A stretch of DNA of 64,000 nucleotides, from contig NZ_JAUSRF010000002.1 of NCBI RefSeq assembly GCF_030811685.1, positions 248,001 through 312,000 of the forward strand, written 5' to 3'. Each line of letters opens with the position of its first letter. Positions within the stretch are counted from its first letter, which is position 1. The notes under the pieces are model-generated. The model made no database searches, was not told the DNA's origin, and saw only the letters and a program-made list of their open reading frames with translations. Positions 27,253-35,884 of this stretch are shown piece by piece. This DNA comes from Neorhizobium huautlense (lineage in GTDB: Bacteria; Pseudomonadota; Alphaproteobacteria; Rhizobiales; Rhizobiaceae). The position numbers and the translations under genes are program-made.

Positions 27253-28305
27253 ATGAAGACGATCAAGGGACCGGGCATCTTTCTCGGCCAGTTTGCAGGT
27301 GACGCGGCACCGTTCAACACCTGGGACGGCATCACCAAATGGGCGGCCGACAAGGGGTATCTCGGCGTGCAGGTGCCCACATGGGCGAGCCAGCTGATCG
27401 ACCTGAAAAAGGCTTCGACCTCCAAGGATTATTGCGACGAACTGGCCGGTGTGGCGCGTGAAAACGGCGTGGAGATCACCGAGCTTTCCACCCATCTGCA
27501 AGGCCAGCTGGTCGCGGTGCATCCGGCTTATGACGAGGCTTTCGACGGGTTTGCCGTGCCGGAAGTGCGTGGCAATCCGAAAGCACGGCAGGAATGGGCA
27601 GTCGAGCAGGTCAAGATGGCGATCACCGCCTCGAAACATCTCGGCATCGGTGCGCATGCGACCTTTTCCGGGGCGCTGGCATGGCCCTACATCTATCCGT
27701 GGCCGCAGCGGCCGGCCGGACTGGTGGAAACGGCTTTCGACGAACTGGCAAGGCGCTGGACGCCGATACTCGACCATGCCGATGCCAACGGCGTCGATAT
27801 AGCTTACGAAATCCATCCGGGTGAAGACCTTCATGACGGCGTCACCTTCGAGATGTTTCTGGAGCGCGTGAAAAACCATCCGCGCGCCAACATGCTCTAC
27901 GATCCGTCGCATTACGTGCTGCAATGCCTCGATTATCTCGACAATATCGACATCTACAAGGACCGGATAAAAATGTTCCACGTCAAGGACGCGGAATTCA
28001 ATCCGACCGGCCGGCAGGGCGTTTATGGCGGTTATCAGGGCTGGGTAGAGCGCGCCGGCCGGTTCCGCTCACTCGGCGACGGACAGGTGGATTTCGGCGC
28101 GGTCTTTTCCAAGATGGCGGCCAACGATTTTGACGGCTGGGCCGTGGTCGAGTGGGAATGCGCGCTGAAGCATCCGGAGGATGGCGCGCGAGAAGGGTCG
28201 GAATTCGTCAAGGCGCATATCATTCGGGTGACGGAACACGCATTCGACGACTTTGCCGCCGGCGGTACGGATGACGCGGCGAATAGGCGGATGCTGGGGC
28301 TTTAA
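27253..28305 (+). CDS. Sugar phosphate isomerase/epimerase-type TIM-barrel protein
   Basis: The 350-residue protein is of the AP-endonuclease-2/xylose-isomerase-like TIM barrel family. Metal-ligand-like segments are IAYEIHPGEDLHDG (about 193-206), MLYDPSHYVLQ (about 216-226), MFHVKDAEF (about 241-249) and WAVVEWECA (about 296-304). GGAGG precedes ATG 27253. It follows the ABC genes and is followed by a Gfo/Idh dehydrogenase. Such isomerase-plus-dehydrogenase pairs convert imported sugars or polyols by oxidation and ketose/aldose shifts. The substrate is unknown. Confidence 0.85.
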   Translation: MKTIKGPGIFLGQFAGDAAPFNTWDGITKWAADKGYLGVQVPTWASQLIDLKKASTSKDYCDELAGVARENGVEITELSTHLQGQLVAVHPAYDEAFDGFAVPEVRGNPKARQEWAVEQVKMAITASKHLGIGAHATFSGALAWPYIYPWPQRPAGLVETAFDELARRWTPILDHADANGVDIAYEIHPGEDLHDGVTFEMFLERVKNHPRANMLYDPSHYVLQCLDYLDNIDIYKDRIKMFHVKDAEFNPTGRQGVYGGYQGWVERAGRFRSLGDGQVDFGAVFSKMAANDFDGWAVVEWECALKHPEDGAREGSEFVKAHIIRVTEHAFDDFAAGGTDDAANRRMLGL

Positions 28306-28315
28306 GGGGACTGAT

Positions 28316-28554
28316 AGGTTGCCCCTCACCAAGAGCGCAGCATGCTGCGCTTCACCCTCTTCCCCGTAGGTGGGCAGGGTGATTGCATATGGAGTGCCAA
28401 GGGCGCGCCCAGCCGATCTCCCCCCTTGAGGGGGAGATGCCCGGCAGGGCAGAGGGGGGATCTGGTGCGCATATCGCTTTTGATCCATCTGCCGCGCTGT
28501 TGCTCACCCCCCTCTGTCAGCTTCGCTGACATCTCCCCCTCAAGGGGGGAGATT
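28316..28554. repeat. Composite rhizobial repeat with inverted G/C-tract arms
   Basis: The gap between the isomerase and dehydrogenase genes (341 bp) is largely repeat. Two inverted copies (28415-28463 and 28505-28553) share a core of about 24 bases beginning ATCTCCCCCCTTGAG, plus an outer CAGAGGGGG. An unrelated CCCCTCACCAAGAGCGCAG element precedes them. Similar arms are common in intergenic repeats of rhizobia and relatives. No ORF of note lies in this gap. Confidence 0.65.
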
Positions 28555-28646
28555 GGAGGGAGCAAGCGGCACGAGCCCAGTTCCATTTGCAATCGTTCGG
28601 CCGCTTGCGGGGCAACCGCTCCACAGACATTTCAAGGAGATATTTC

Positions 28647-29819
28647 ATGGCAATCGAAGGTAAACAGGAAGCGGCGCGTGAGCCGCGCATCCGTCTCGGC
28701 ATGGTGGGTGGCGGTTCGGGCGCGTTTATCGGCGCGGTGCATCGCATGGCGGCACGGCTGGACGACCGGTATGATCTGATCGCAGGCGCGCTGTCATCGA
28801 CACCGGAAAAGGCAGCGGCATCGGGCCGTGAACTCGGGCTCGATCCGGCTCGCACCTATGGTTCCTACAAGGACATGGCGATCCGCGAGGCGCGACTGAA
28901 GGATGGCATCGAGGCGGTGTCGATCGTCACGCCCAACCATGTGCATTTCGAAGCGGCGCGCGAGTTTCTGAAACGCGGCATCCATGTCATCTGCGACAAG
29001 CCGCTCACTTCCAATCTGGCGGATGCAAAGAAGCTGAAGAAGCTGGCGGATGAAAGCGATGCTCTGTTCATCCTCACCCACAATTACACCGGTTACCCGA
29101 TGGTGCGGCAGGCGCGAGAAATGATCGCCAATGGCGAACTCGGCAAGCTGCGTGTGGTGAATGTGGAATATGCGCAGGACTGGCTGACGGAAGCGGCCGA
29201 AGAGACGGGCGCCAAACAGGCCGTGTGGCGCACCGATCCGGCGCAGTCTGGCGCTGGTGGCTCGACCGGCGATATCGGCACGCATGCCTATAATCTGGCC
29301 TCCTTCGTCACCGGCCTGACGCTGGAAAGCCTCGCCGCCGATCTCGACAGCTTTGTGCCGGGCCGGAGATTGGACGACAATGCGCATGTGATGCTGCGTT
29401 TCGCGGAAGGCGCGAAGGGCATGTTGTGGTGCAGCCAGGTGGCACCGGGCAATGAGAACGGCCTGAAACTGCGCGTTTTTGGCGAAAAGGGCGGGCTGGA
29501 ATGGTGCCAGGAAAACCCGAACCTCTTGTGGTACACGCCGTTCGGTGAGCCGAAGCGGCTGATCACCCGCAATGGCGCAGGCGCAGGGGCTGCCGCAGCC
29601 CGCGTGTCGCGTATTCCCGGCGGTCATCCGGAAGGGTATCTCGAAGCGTTTGCGACGATCTATTCGGAAGCGGCGCTGGCCATCAACGCCAAAAAGAACG
29701 GTACCAAGCTCGACAAGGCGGTGATCTACCCGACCGTCGATGACGGCGTGAAGGGTGTCGCCTTTGTCGAGGCCTGCGTGGCCTCTTCGAAAAAGAACGG
29801 CGCCTGGGTCAAACTCTGA
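28647..29819 (+). CDS. Gfo/Idh/MocA-family NAD(P)-dependent dehydrogenase
   Basis: The 390-residue oxidoreductase has a Rossmann dinucleotide loop GMVGGGSGAFIG (residues 18-29) and the family's catalytic motif CDKPL (116-120, Lys118). The C-terminal half is the usual alpha/beta substrate domain. AAGGAGA precedes ATG 28647. It is the last gene of the sugar ABC operon, although a repeat region separates it from the isomerase, so an own promoter is possible. Members oxidise sugars, inositols or their derivatives; the substrate here is unknown. Confidence 0.9.
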   Translation: MAIEGKQEAAREPRIRLGMVGGGSGAFIGAVHRMAARLDDRYDLIAGALSSTPEKAAASGRELGLDPARTYGSYKDMAIREARLKDGIEAVSIVTPNHVHFEAAREFLKRGIHVICDKPLTSNLADAKKLKKLADESDALFILTHNYTGYPMVRQAREMIANGELGKLRVVNVEYAQDWLTEAAEETGAKQAVWRTDPAQSGAGGSTGDIGTHAYNLASFVTGLTLESLAADLDSFVPGRRLDDNAHVMLRFAEGAKGMLWCSQVAPGNENGLKLRVFGEKGGLEWCQENPNLLWYTPFGEPKRLITRNGAGAGAAAARVSRIPGGHPEGYLEAFATIYSEAALAINAKKNGTKLDKAVIYPTVDDGVKGVAFVEACVASSKKNGAWVKL

Positions 29820-29828
29820 TCCTTCTGA

Positions 29829-29853
29829 CGGGCGGCAGACCTGATGCCGCCCG
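29829..29853 (+). terminator. Terminator behind the sugar operon
   Basis: CGGGCGGCA pairs with TGCCGCCCG (9 bp, loop GACCTGA), followed by CCTTGCTTTGG. It lies 10 bp past the dehydrogenase stop. Confidence 0.65.
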
Positions 29854-29979
29854 CCTTGCTTTGGTCTCTATCCACGAATAGAAAACCGTCAGTCAGCAAC
29901 ACCAACAGGATGTGTGCAGCCATGGATTTCATCTCGATCGCAACGCCGCTTTGCCTTGCAATCCAGGGAAATCATATAG

Positions 29980-31575
29980 ATGCCTGCTTCCATAACGCTG
30001 TCCAATCTTTCGTGGTCCACACCTGACGGCCGCCCGCTTTTTTCCAATATAGATCTGAGTTTCGGTTCTGAGCGTGCCGGGCTTGTCGGCCGCAATGGCG
30101 TCGGCAAGACGACGATCCTGAAACTTGTTGCCGGAGACATTCAGCCGCTGACGGGGTCAGTCTCCGTTCAAGGTCGCATCGGCATGATGCGCCAGAGCGT
30201 GCAGGTCGATGACGGCGCGACTGTTGCCGATCTTTTTGGCGTCACGGCCGAGCTTGCGCTTCTCGGCAAGGCCGTTGCGGGCAACGCGACAGTCGAGGAA
30301 ATCGCAACCATCGACTGGCTGCTTGAAGAACGGATCGCTGCGGCACTCTCTGACGTCGGTCTCGATGCCGGGCCGGAGACACGTCTTGCAGCCCTTTCCG
30401 GTGGGCAGCGCACGCGTGCGGGGCTTGCGGCCCTTGTCTTTCGCGAGCCGGATTTTCTCCTGCTGGACGAACCGACCAACAATCTCGACAGGGAGGGACG
30501 GATCGCTGTCATCGAATTGCTGTCACGCTGGAAGGCGGGGGCGATCGTCGTCAGTCATGACCGTGAACTGCTCGACTGCATGGATGCGATTGTCGAACTG
30601 ACGACGCTCGGGGCCAAGCGTTATGGCGGCAACTGGAGCCGTTTTCAGGAGCGCAAGCAATTGGAGCTTGCTGCCGCCGAGCACGATCTGGCGGATGCGG
30701 AAAAGACGTTTGACGAGATCGCCCGGACCGCTCAATTGCAGGTGGAGCGCAAGGCGCGCAGGGATGGCGCCGGCAAACGCAAGGCAGACCGGGGCGACAT
30801 GCCGCGGATTTCCGCGGGTGGGCGAAAAATGCAGAGCGAGGTCACCAGCGGCGAAAATGCCAGGCTGGCGGTGCGGCGCAAACAACAGGCGTCGGCAGCG
30901 ATTGTGGAGGCGAGAGAGCGGATCGAGATATTGCAGCCGTTGTCAGTGCAGATTGCTCCGACCGGATTGCCGGCCCACAAGGTCGTGTTGCGGGTCGATC
31001 ATCTGAGCGTCGGTTATGGTGATGGCTCGCCTGTCCTGTCGGGTGTCTCGTTTGATATGGTCGGGCCGGAGCGGGTTGCCATCATCGGCGCCAACGGATC
31101 GGGCAAAACGACGCTGATACGGGCGATTACCGGTGCTGTCGCGCCATCCCAGGGCACCGTGCGCGTGTTCACGGATCATGCGCTGCTTGATCAGTCGGTG
31201 AGCCTGCTGAATGCCAACGAAACGATCCGGGATAATTTTCGCCGCCTCAACCCGCAAGCCGACGACAATGCGGGCCGGGCAGCCTTGGCCCGTTTCATGT
31301 TCCGCGCCGATGCGGCGCTGCAGCTGGTTTCCACGCTGAGCGGTGGTCAATTGCTGCGGGCGGGGCTTGCCTGTGTGCTGGGCGGAACACGCCCGCCCTC
31401 GTTGCTGATCCTCGATGAGCCGACCAACCATCTCGATCTCGATTCGATCGCGATGGTGGAGCAGGGACTTGCCGCCTATGACGGTGCCCTGCTTGTCATC
31501 AGCCATGACGAGGCGTTTTTCCGTGCGATCGGCATCACGCGCAGGCTGGAATTGCCGATGCGCGGGAGAGGCTGA
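29980..31575 (+). CDS. ABC-F family ATP-binding protein
   Basis: The 531-residue soluble protein has two ATPase domains and no membrane segment. The first has Walker A GRNGVGKTT (37-45), signature LSGGQRTR and LLLDEPTNNLD; the second has GANGSGKTT, LSGGQLLR and LILDEPTNHLD. A charged linker (about residues 225-320, rich in Lys/Arg/Glu) is the P-site tRNA interaction motif that marks ABC-F proteins, which act on the ribosome in translation control or antibiotic protection. AGGGA lies before ATG 29980. A small upstream ORF (29922-30026) overlaps the start and might regulate it. Confidence 0.9.
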   Translation: MPASITLSNLSWSTPDGRPLFSNIDLSFGSERAGLVGRNGVGKTTILKLVAGDIQPLTGSVSVQGRIGMMRQSVQVDDGATVADLFGVTAELALLGKAVAGNATVEEIATIDWLLEERIAAALSDVGLDAGPETRLAALSGGQRTRAGLAALVFREPDFLLLDEPTNNLDREGRIAVIELLSRWKAGAIVVSHDRELLDCMDAIVELTTLGAKRYGGNWSRFQERKQLELAAAEHDLADAEKTFDEIARTAQLQVERKARRDGAGKRKADRGDMPRISAGGRKMQSEVTSGENARLAVRRKQQASAAIVEARERIEILQPLSVQIAPTGLPAHKVVLRVDHLSVGYGDGSPVLSGVSFDMVGPERVAIIGANGSGKTTLIRAITGAVAPSQGTVRVFTDHALLDQSVSLLNANETIRDNFRRLNPQADDNAGRAALARFMFRADAALQLVSTLSGGQLLRAGLACVLGGTRPPSLLILDEPTNHLDLDSIAMVEQGLAAYDGALLVISHDEAFFRAIGITRRLELPMRGRG

Positions 31576-31579
31576 TGCC

Positions 31580-32512
31580 TTACCGAAACATCGAACCCAG
31601 CCGCAGGATCAGCTTGCGGTCGAACATGTGCGGCTGGTCGTACATCCAGGTCAAAGCGTCGGCGGTTGACCATGCCTTCTTGTAGGGGCGCACGCTGGTG
31701 AGAGCATCGAACACGTCGCAGACGGTGCAGATACGCACGACCGGGATGATCTGGTCGTCCTTGAGGCCGAGCGGATAACCGCTGCCGTCGAGCGCCTCAT
31801 GGTGCAGGCGGCAGACATCGAGGATGAGTTCGGAAACGCCGCCGAGATCCTTCATGTGGCGATAGCCGATTTCCGGGTGGCTGCGGATCATCCGCCATTC
31901 GACGGCGTTCAGCTTGCCCGGCTTGTTGAGAATGGCATTGGGGATCAGCAGCTTGCCGATATCGTGCAAGATGCCGGCGCGGCCGATCTCCTCGACCATC
32001 TCATCATCATATTCAAGCAGCACGGCCATCTGCGCCATCAGGCCGGCCACGACGACGGAATGCAGATAGGTCGCCTTGTGCTTGGCCTTCAGGCGGGTCA
32101 TCTCGACGAAAAGCTCCGGCGCGTTTTCGACACCGCGACGGGCAGCGATGGCGGCCTCGGTGATATGCGTCATGTCGATATTGCCATCGACCATGGCTTC
32201 GAGGCCCTGGCGCATGGCATCCATCGCGCCTTCCAGCGCGGCGCTGGTTTCCAGCCGCATCGGCTCGCTCAAGGGGGCAGGCTTGAAATAACCCGCAGGG
32301 GCGCGCTCAAGAAGCGCTGCGACATCCACCCGGCTTTTCTGCTGGCTGACAAGCACGTCAACGGCGGAGGAGAGCAGGATCGATTTCAGATCCTCTTCCG
32401 ACTCCAGCATGAAACGCCGACGCGGAAATTCGGCACTTGGGCATTCGACGGCCTCAATATAAAGGCCGGCCTGAACAAGATTTTTGGGAAAACGAAGTAT
32501 CACGCCAATCAT
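31580..32512 (-). CDS. HD-GYP domain c-di-GMP phosphodiesterase
   Basis: The 310-residue protein has an N-terminal DUF3391-like region (about 1-100) and an HD-GYP domain. The metal-binding HD pair is His183-Asp184 in ILHDIGKLLIP, followed by HHE (237-239) and the GYP motif in LDGSGYPLGL (245-247). These fit enzymes that hydrolyse cyclic di-GMP. It ends four bases from the convergent ABC-F gene. It is one of three c-di-GMP proteins in the window. No sensor domain is obvious. Confidence 0.92.
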   Translation of the reverse strand: MIGVILRFPKNLVQAGLYIEAVECPSAEFPRRRFMLESEEDLKSILLSSAVDVLVSQQKSRVDVAALLERAPAGYFKPAPLSEPMRLETSAALEGAMDAMRQGLEAMVDGNIDMTHITEAAIAARRGVENAPELFVEMTRLKAKHKATYLHSVVVAGLMAQMAVLLEYDDEMVEEIGRAGILHDIGKLLIPNAILNKPGKLNAVEWRMIRSHPEIGYRHMKDLGGVSELILDVCRLHHEALDGSGYPLGLKDDQIIPVVRICTVCDVFDALTSVRPYKKAWSTADALTWMYDQPHMFDRKLILRLGSMFR

Positions 32513-32745
32513 TCCTCGAATTACAGGGTGATTTGACAGTCAAGACTATAAATAAATTACTTAAATAGGCGGTCACATTTTCATGTTGTGCCGAAAGAGG
32601 GTATTTTTCTCGATTTCGTGATCGGATTTATTACAATTGCTCAGTTTTTATTCACGCATGTGTTTGATTTTGAATTGCTAATTAAATTTACGGTATGCTT
32701 TTGAACATGTTCAAATGCGCTTGTAAAGAGCCCAAAATCATGTGT

Positions 32746-32775
32746 CTGCCCCGCCATTTTTACGCGGCGGGGCAG
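32746..32775. terminator. Hairpin behind the cytochrome c gene
   Basis: CTGCCCCGCC (32746-32755) and GGCGGGGCAG (32766-32775) form a perfect 10-bp stem. The long T-run is on the plus side (GGTTTTTG), with a weaker T-rich side (ATGATTTT) for the minus-strand operon. It lies eight bases past the cytochrome stop codon. Confidence 0.65.
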
Positions 32776-32783
32776 GGTTTTTG

Positions 32784-34097
32784 TCAATGTTTCGGAAGGT
32801 CGCGGACGGCCTTCACGTCGGCTGCCGAAACGGCCGGTGCCTGGTTGTTCCAGCCTTCGCGCAGGAAGGTGGCAAGCGCCGAGATTTCCTCATCCGACAG
32901 ACGGTTGTCGTAGCCCTGCATGCGCAGCTTCATCGGGCGGTCGGCCGTGGACGGCAGTTCCGCGCCGTGCAGAATGACGCTGATCAGGCCCTTAGGCGAC
33001 TTGGCGGTGACAAGCGAGTTGCCGTCGAGTTCCGGGAAAATTTCCGGAGCACCCTTGCCGGTGACGAAGTGGCAGCCACCGCAATTGTCGAGATACAGGC
33101 GGGGGCCGAGCGGCATGTCAGCCTTGGCTTCCGTCAGCATCTTTTCGGTTTCGGTGACTTCGATCGGGGGGGCTTGTTTCAGCAACTGGCCGCCGCTGAT
33201 CGTCTTGAGGTACGTGGCGATCGCCATGTTGTCCTCTTTCGTCATGTACTGCAGCGAGTCACGCACCACGAGCATCATTTCACCGGTGGCAGTGGAATGG
33301 GCGTTGCGGGCGGTCGAGAGATAGGCCGCCATCTGCTCGGTCGTCCACTTCTGCGAGGCGCTGTTGTTCCCGCGCAGATCCGGTGCCGAATAACCGTCGA
33401 TCTCGCCGCCGGTCAGGAAGGCCTTCGACGTATCGTCGATGCCGTCCTGCGCCATGAACAGGTTGCGCGGGCTGTGGCAGGCGGCGCAGTGGCCTGCACC
33501 TTCAACCAGATATTTGCCGCGGTTGAACTGCTCGTCCTGGCCCTGAACCGGCTTGAAGCCGGGTTCATAATTGGCAGCCAGCCAGTTCCAGGCTCTGAGA
33601 CCGAAACGCAGGTTGAACGGGAAGGCGAGTTTGGTTTCCTCGACCTTGTTGGAGACCGGCTCCACCTCGTTCATGAAGTAGTCGTAGAGGGCAACAATGT
33701 CCTCCTCCGACATCTTGCGGTAGTTCTCATACGGCATGGCCGGGTAGAGATGTGTGCCGTTCGGGGTCACGCCATCGTAAAGGGCCGCGCGAAAATCGTC
33801 GAGCGTCCAGTTGCCAATGCCGGTTTCCTTGTCGGGCGTGATGTTGGTGGTCCAGATCGCGCCCATCGGGCTCTGGATTGCACGGCCGCCGGCAAAGGGC
33901 TTGCCGCCTTCCGTCGTATGGCAGGCCAGACAGTCGCCAGCGCGCATCACATATTCACCCTGGCCCTTGGCCGGCTTGAAATCGGCTGCCAGCTGGGTGG
34001 CCGGGCCGGTGCGCTGCACCGGCACGAAGATGAAGGCGAGAAGGGCGACGATACCCAGAACGACGAGGACGCCGAGAACGCGAATGAGTTTTTTCAT
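32784..34097 (-). CDS. Triheme cytochrome c subunit of a membrane dehydrogenase
   Basis: The 437-residue protein has one N-terminal membrane anchor (about residues 4-28) and three heme c sites: CLACH (56-60), CAACH (204-208) and CGGCH (339-343). This spacing fits the cytochrome subunit of gluconate 2-dehydrogenase, FAD-glucose dehydrogenase and alcohol dehydrogenase complexes. The start ATG 34097 has AGGAGA upstream. It follows the flavoprotein by 11 bp and would pass electrons from the flavin to the ubiquinone pool. Confidence 0.93.
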   Translation of the reverse strand: MKKLIRVLGVLVVLGIVALLAFIFVPVQRTGPATQLAADFKPAKGQGEYVMRAGDCLACHTTEGGKPFAGGRAIQSPMGAIWTTNITPDKETGIGNWTLDDFRAALYDGVTPNGTHLYPAMPYENYRKMSEEDIVALYDYFMNEVEPVSNKVEETKLAFPFNLRFGLRAWNWLAANYEPGFKPVQGQDEQFNRGKYLVEGAGHCAACHSPRNLFMAQDGIDDTSKAFLTGGEIDGYSAPDLRGNNSASQKWTTEQMAAYLSTARNAHSTATGEMMLVVRDSLQYMTKEDNMAIATYLKTISGGQLLKQAPPIEVTETEKMLTEAKADMPLGPRLYLDNCGGCHFVTGKGAPEIFPELDGNSLVTAKSPKGLISVILHGAELPSTADRPMKLRMQGYDNRLSDEEISALATFLREGWNNQAPAVSAADVKAVRDLPKH

Positions 34098-34108
34098 CGA
34101 TGTTCTCC

Positions 34109-35878
34109 TCACACCAGCGGACGCGGATTACGCAGGTAATCCGTGCGGATGGCATGGGCGGCCCAATAGGCGAGACCGCCGACCATGCCGGTCGGGTTGT
34201 ACTGGGTGTTCTGCGGGAAGGCGCCGGCGCCCAGCACGAAGATGTTGTGCTTGTCCCAGGCCTGCAGATAACGATTGACCGCAGACGTCTTCGGATCGGC
34301 CCCCATGACGGAGCCGCCGACATTGTGCGTCGTCTGGTAAGGACGCACGTCGTACATGGCGCCTTCCTTCTTGAAGCCTTCCTGCATCGAGGTCGGGTTC
34401 ATCGAGGCGGCGATCGGTTCCATCTTCGACTTCATGAACTGCGTCATGCGGATATCGTTCGGGTTCCAGTTGAAGGTCATGCGCATCAACGGGCGGCCGA
34501 GCGGATCCTTGTAGGTCGGGTCGAGATCGAGGAAGTTGCCGCGGTATGACATGTGCGAACCGTGCGAGCCGATATTCATCGAATGGCCGTACCATTCGCC
34601 AACGGCTTGCTTCCAGCCCGCACCCCAGGAGGGCGAACCCTTCGGCAGCGACATGGAGCGGATCGGCTGACCATTGGTCTGACCGGAACGCCAGTAGGCG
34701 CCGCCGATAAAGCCTTCACGTCCGAAATCGATATTGTCCATGCCGAAATCGTCGATCGACATGCCGTTCGCGCCGGTGCCGATGAACGGGTTGAAGTGCT
34801 CGTCCTTGAAGAACAGCGTGTAACCGCCGTTCATCTGGTAGGCATAGTTACGGCCGGTGACGCCTTCGCCCGTTGCCGGGTCATAGGGCTGGCCGATGCC
34901 CGACAGCAGCATCAGGTGGACGTTGTGCAGCTGGTAGGCGGCGAGAATGACCAGATCGGCCGGCTGGAAAACTTCCTCGCCGGTCTTGTAGTCGTAATAG
35001 GTGACGCCGGTCGCGGTCTTGCCGTCGGCCGCCATTTCGACGCGCAGCACGTCGGCCTGTGTGCGATATTCGAAATTCGGCTTGCGCTTCAGGGCATCGA
35101 GAATGGCCGTCTGCGGCGAGGATTTCGAATAGTTGTAACAACCGTAACGCTCGCAGAAACCACAGTGGTTGCACGGGCCCATCTGCATGCCGTATTCGTT
35201 CACATAGGCCTGCGAGGCGATGCCGCCCGGGCTCGGGAACGGATGACAGCCGGCAGCCCTGGCGGCTTCGGCAAACTTTGCGCCATCCCAGGTGGTCGGC
35301 ATGGCCGGCATCGGATACTCGCGCGAACGCGGTGCCTCGAACGGGTTGCCGCCCTCGATGATCTTGCCCTTTACGTTGCCGGCCATGCCGGAAATGCCGG
35401 CAACATGCTCGAAACGATCGAAGAAGGGTTCGAGTTCATCGTAGGTGACCGGGTAGTCCTGGATCTGCATGTCTTCCGGAATGATGCCGGCGCCCCAGCG
35501 CTCTTCCACATAGGAACGCAGACGGTATTCCGACAGCTGCGGACGCCAGTTCAGGCCGTTCCAGTGCGTGCCGGCACCGCCGACACCGATGCCGGGCAGG
35601 AACGAGCCGAGGCTGCGGTAGGGCAGGGCGGTTTCGTTGACATCGCGGCGGATGGTGACGGTCGAGTTGTGCGGCTTCTGCATCATGCCGAGGCGGACGC
35701 CGTATTTCAGCTCGTCGATCATGTTGGGATACTGGAAGTTCGGAACCGTATCCTGGTCGTGACCGCGCTCCAGCGCGACGATTTCCAGACCGTCCTGCGC
35801 CAGTTCCATGCCGAGGATGGAGCCGGTCCAGCCGAGGCCGACGATGACGACGTCTTTTTTCTTTTCTGTGCGTGCCAT
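34109..35878 (-). CDS. GMC-family FAD dehydrogenase, catalytic subunit
   Basis: The 589-residue flavoprotein has an FAD loop VGLGWTGS (13-20), LERG near residue 36 and a GMC-type C-terminal catalytic region (TTHNVGGSVMGADPKT). A Cys cluster CNHCGFCERYGC (236-247) resembles the iron-sulfur site of bacterial FAD-glucose dehydrogenases. It has no signal peptide and probably rides with the Tat-exported small subunit. Related complexes oxidise gluconate, glucose, sorbitol or other polyols in the periplasm; the substrate here is not known. It lies six bases behind the small-subunit gene. Confidence 0.9.
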   Translation of the reverse strand: MARTEKKKDVVIVGLGWTGSILGMELAQDGLEIVALERGHDQDTVPNFQYPNMIDELKYGVRLGMMQKPHNSTVTIRRDVNETALPYRSLGSFLPGIGVGGAGTHWNGLNWRPQLSEYRLRSYVEERWGAGIIPEDMQIQDYPVTYDELEPFFDRFEHVAGISGMAGNVKGKIIEGGNPFEAPRSREYPMPAMPTTWDGAKFAEAARAAGCHPFPSPGGIASQAYVNEYGMQMGPCNHCGFCERYGCYNYSKSSPQTAILDALKRKPNFEYRTQADVLRVEMAADGKTATGVTYYDYKTGEEVFQPADLVILAAYQLHNVHLMLLSGIGQPYDPATGEGVTGRNYAYQMNGGYTLFFKDEHFNPFIGTGANGMSIDDFGMDNIDFGREGFIGGAYWRSGQTNGQPIRSMSLPKGSPSWGAGWKQAVGEWYGHSMNIGSHGSHMSYRGNFLDLDPTYKDPLGRPLMRMTFNWNPNDIRMTQFMKSKMEPIAASMNPTSMQEGFKKEGAMYDVRPYQTTHNVGGSVMGADPKTSAVNRYLQAWDKHNIFVLGAGAFPQNTQYNPTGMVGGLAYWAAHAIRTDYLRNPRPLV

Positions 35879-35884
35879 GGTTTT

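Noticed and set aside
28316..28646. A CRISPR-like array suggested by repeated G/C tracts.
   Set aside because: There are only two arms in inverted orientation, with no regular spacers; it fits a dispersed intergenic repeat.
30943..31506. A minus-strand frame within the ABC-F gene.
   Set aside because: It is antisense to the second ATPase domain, with no independent support.
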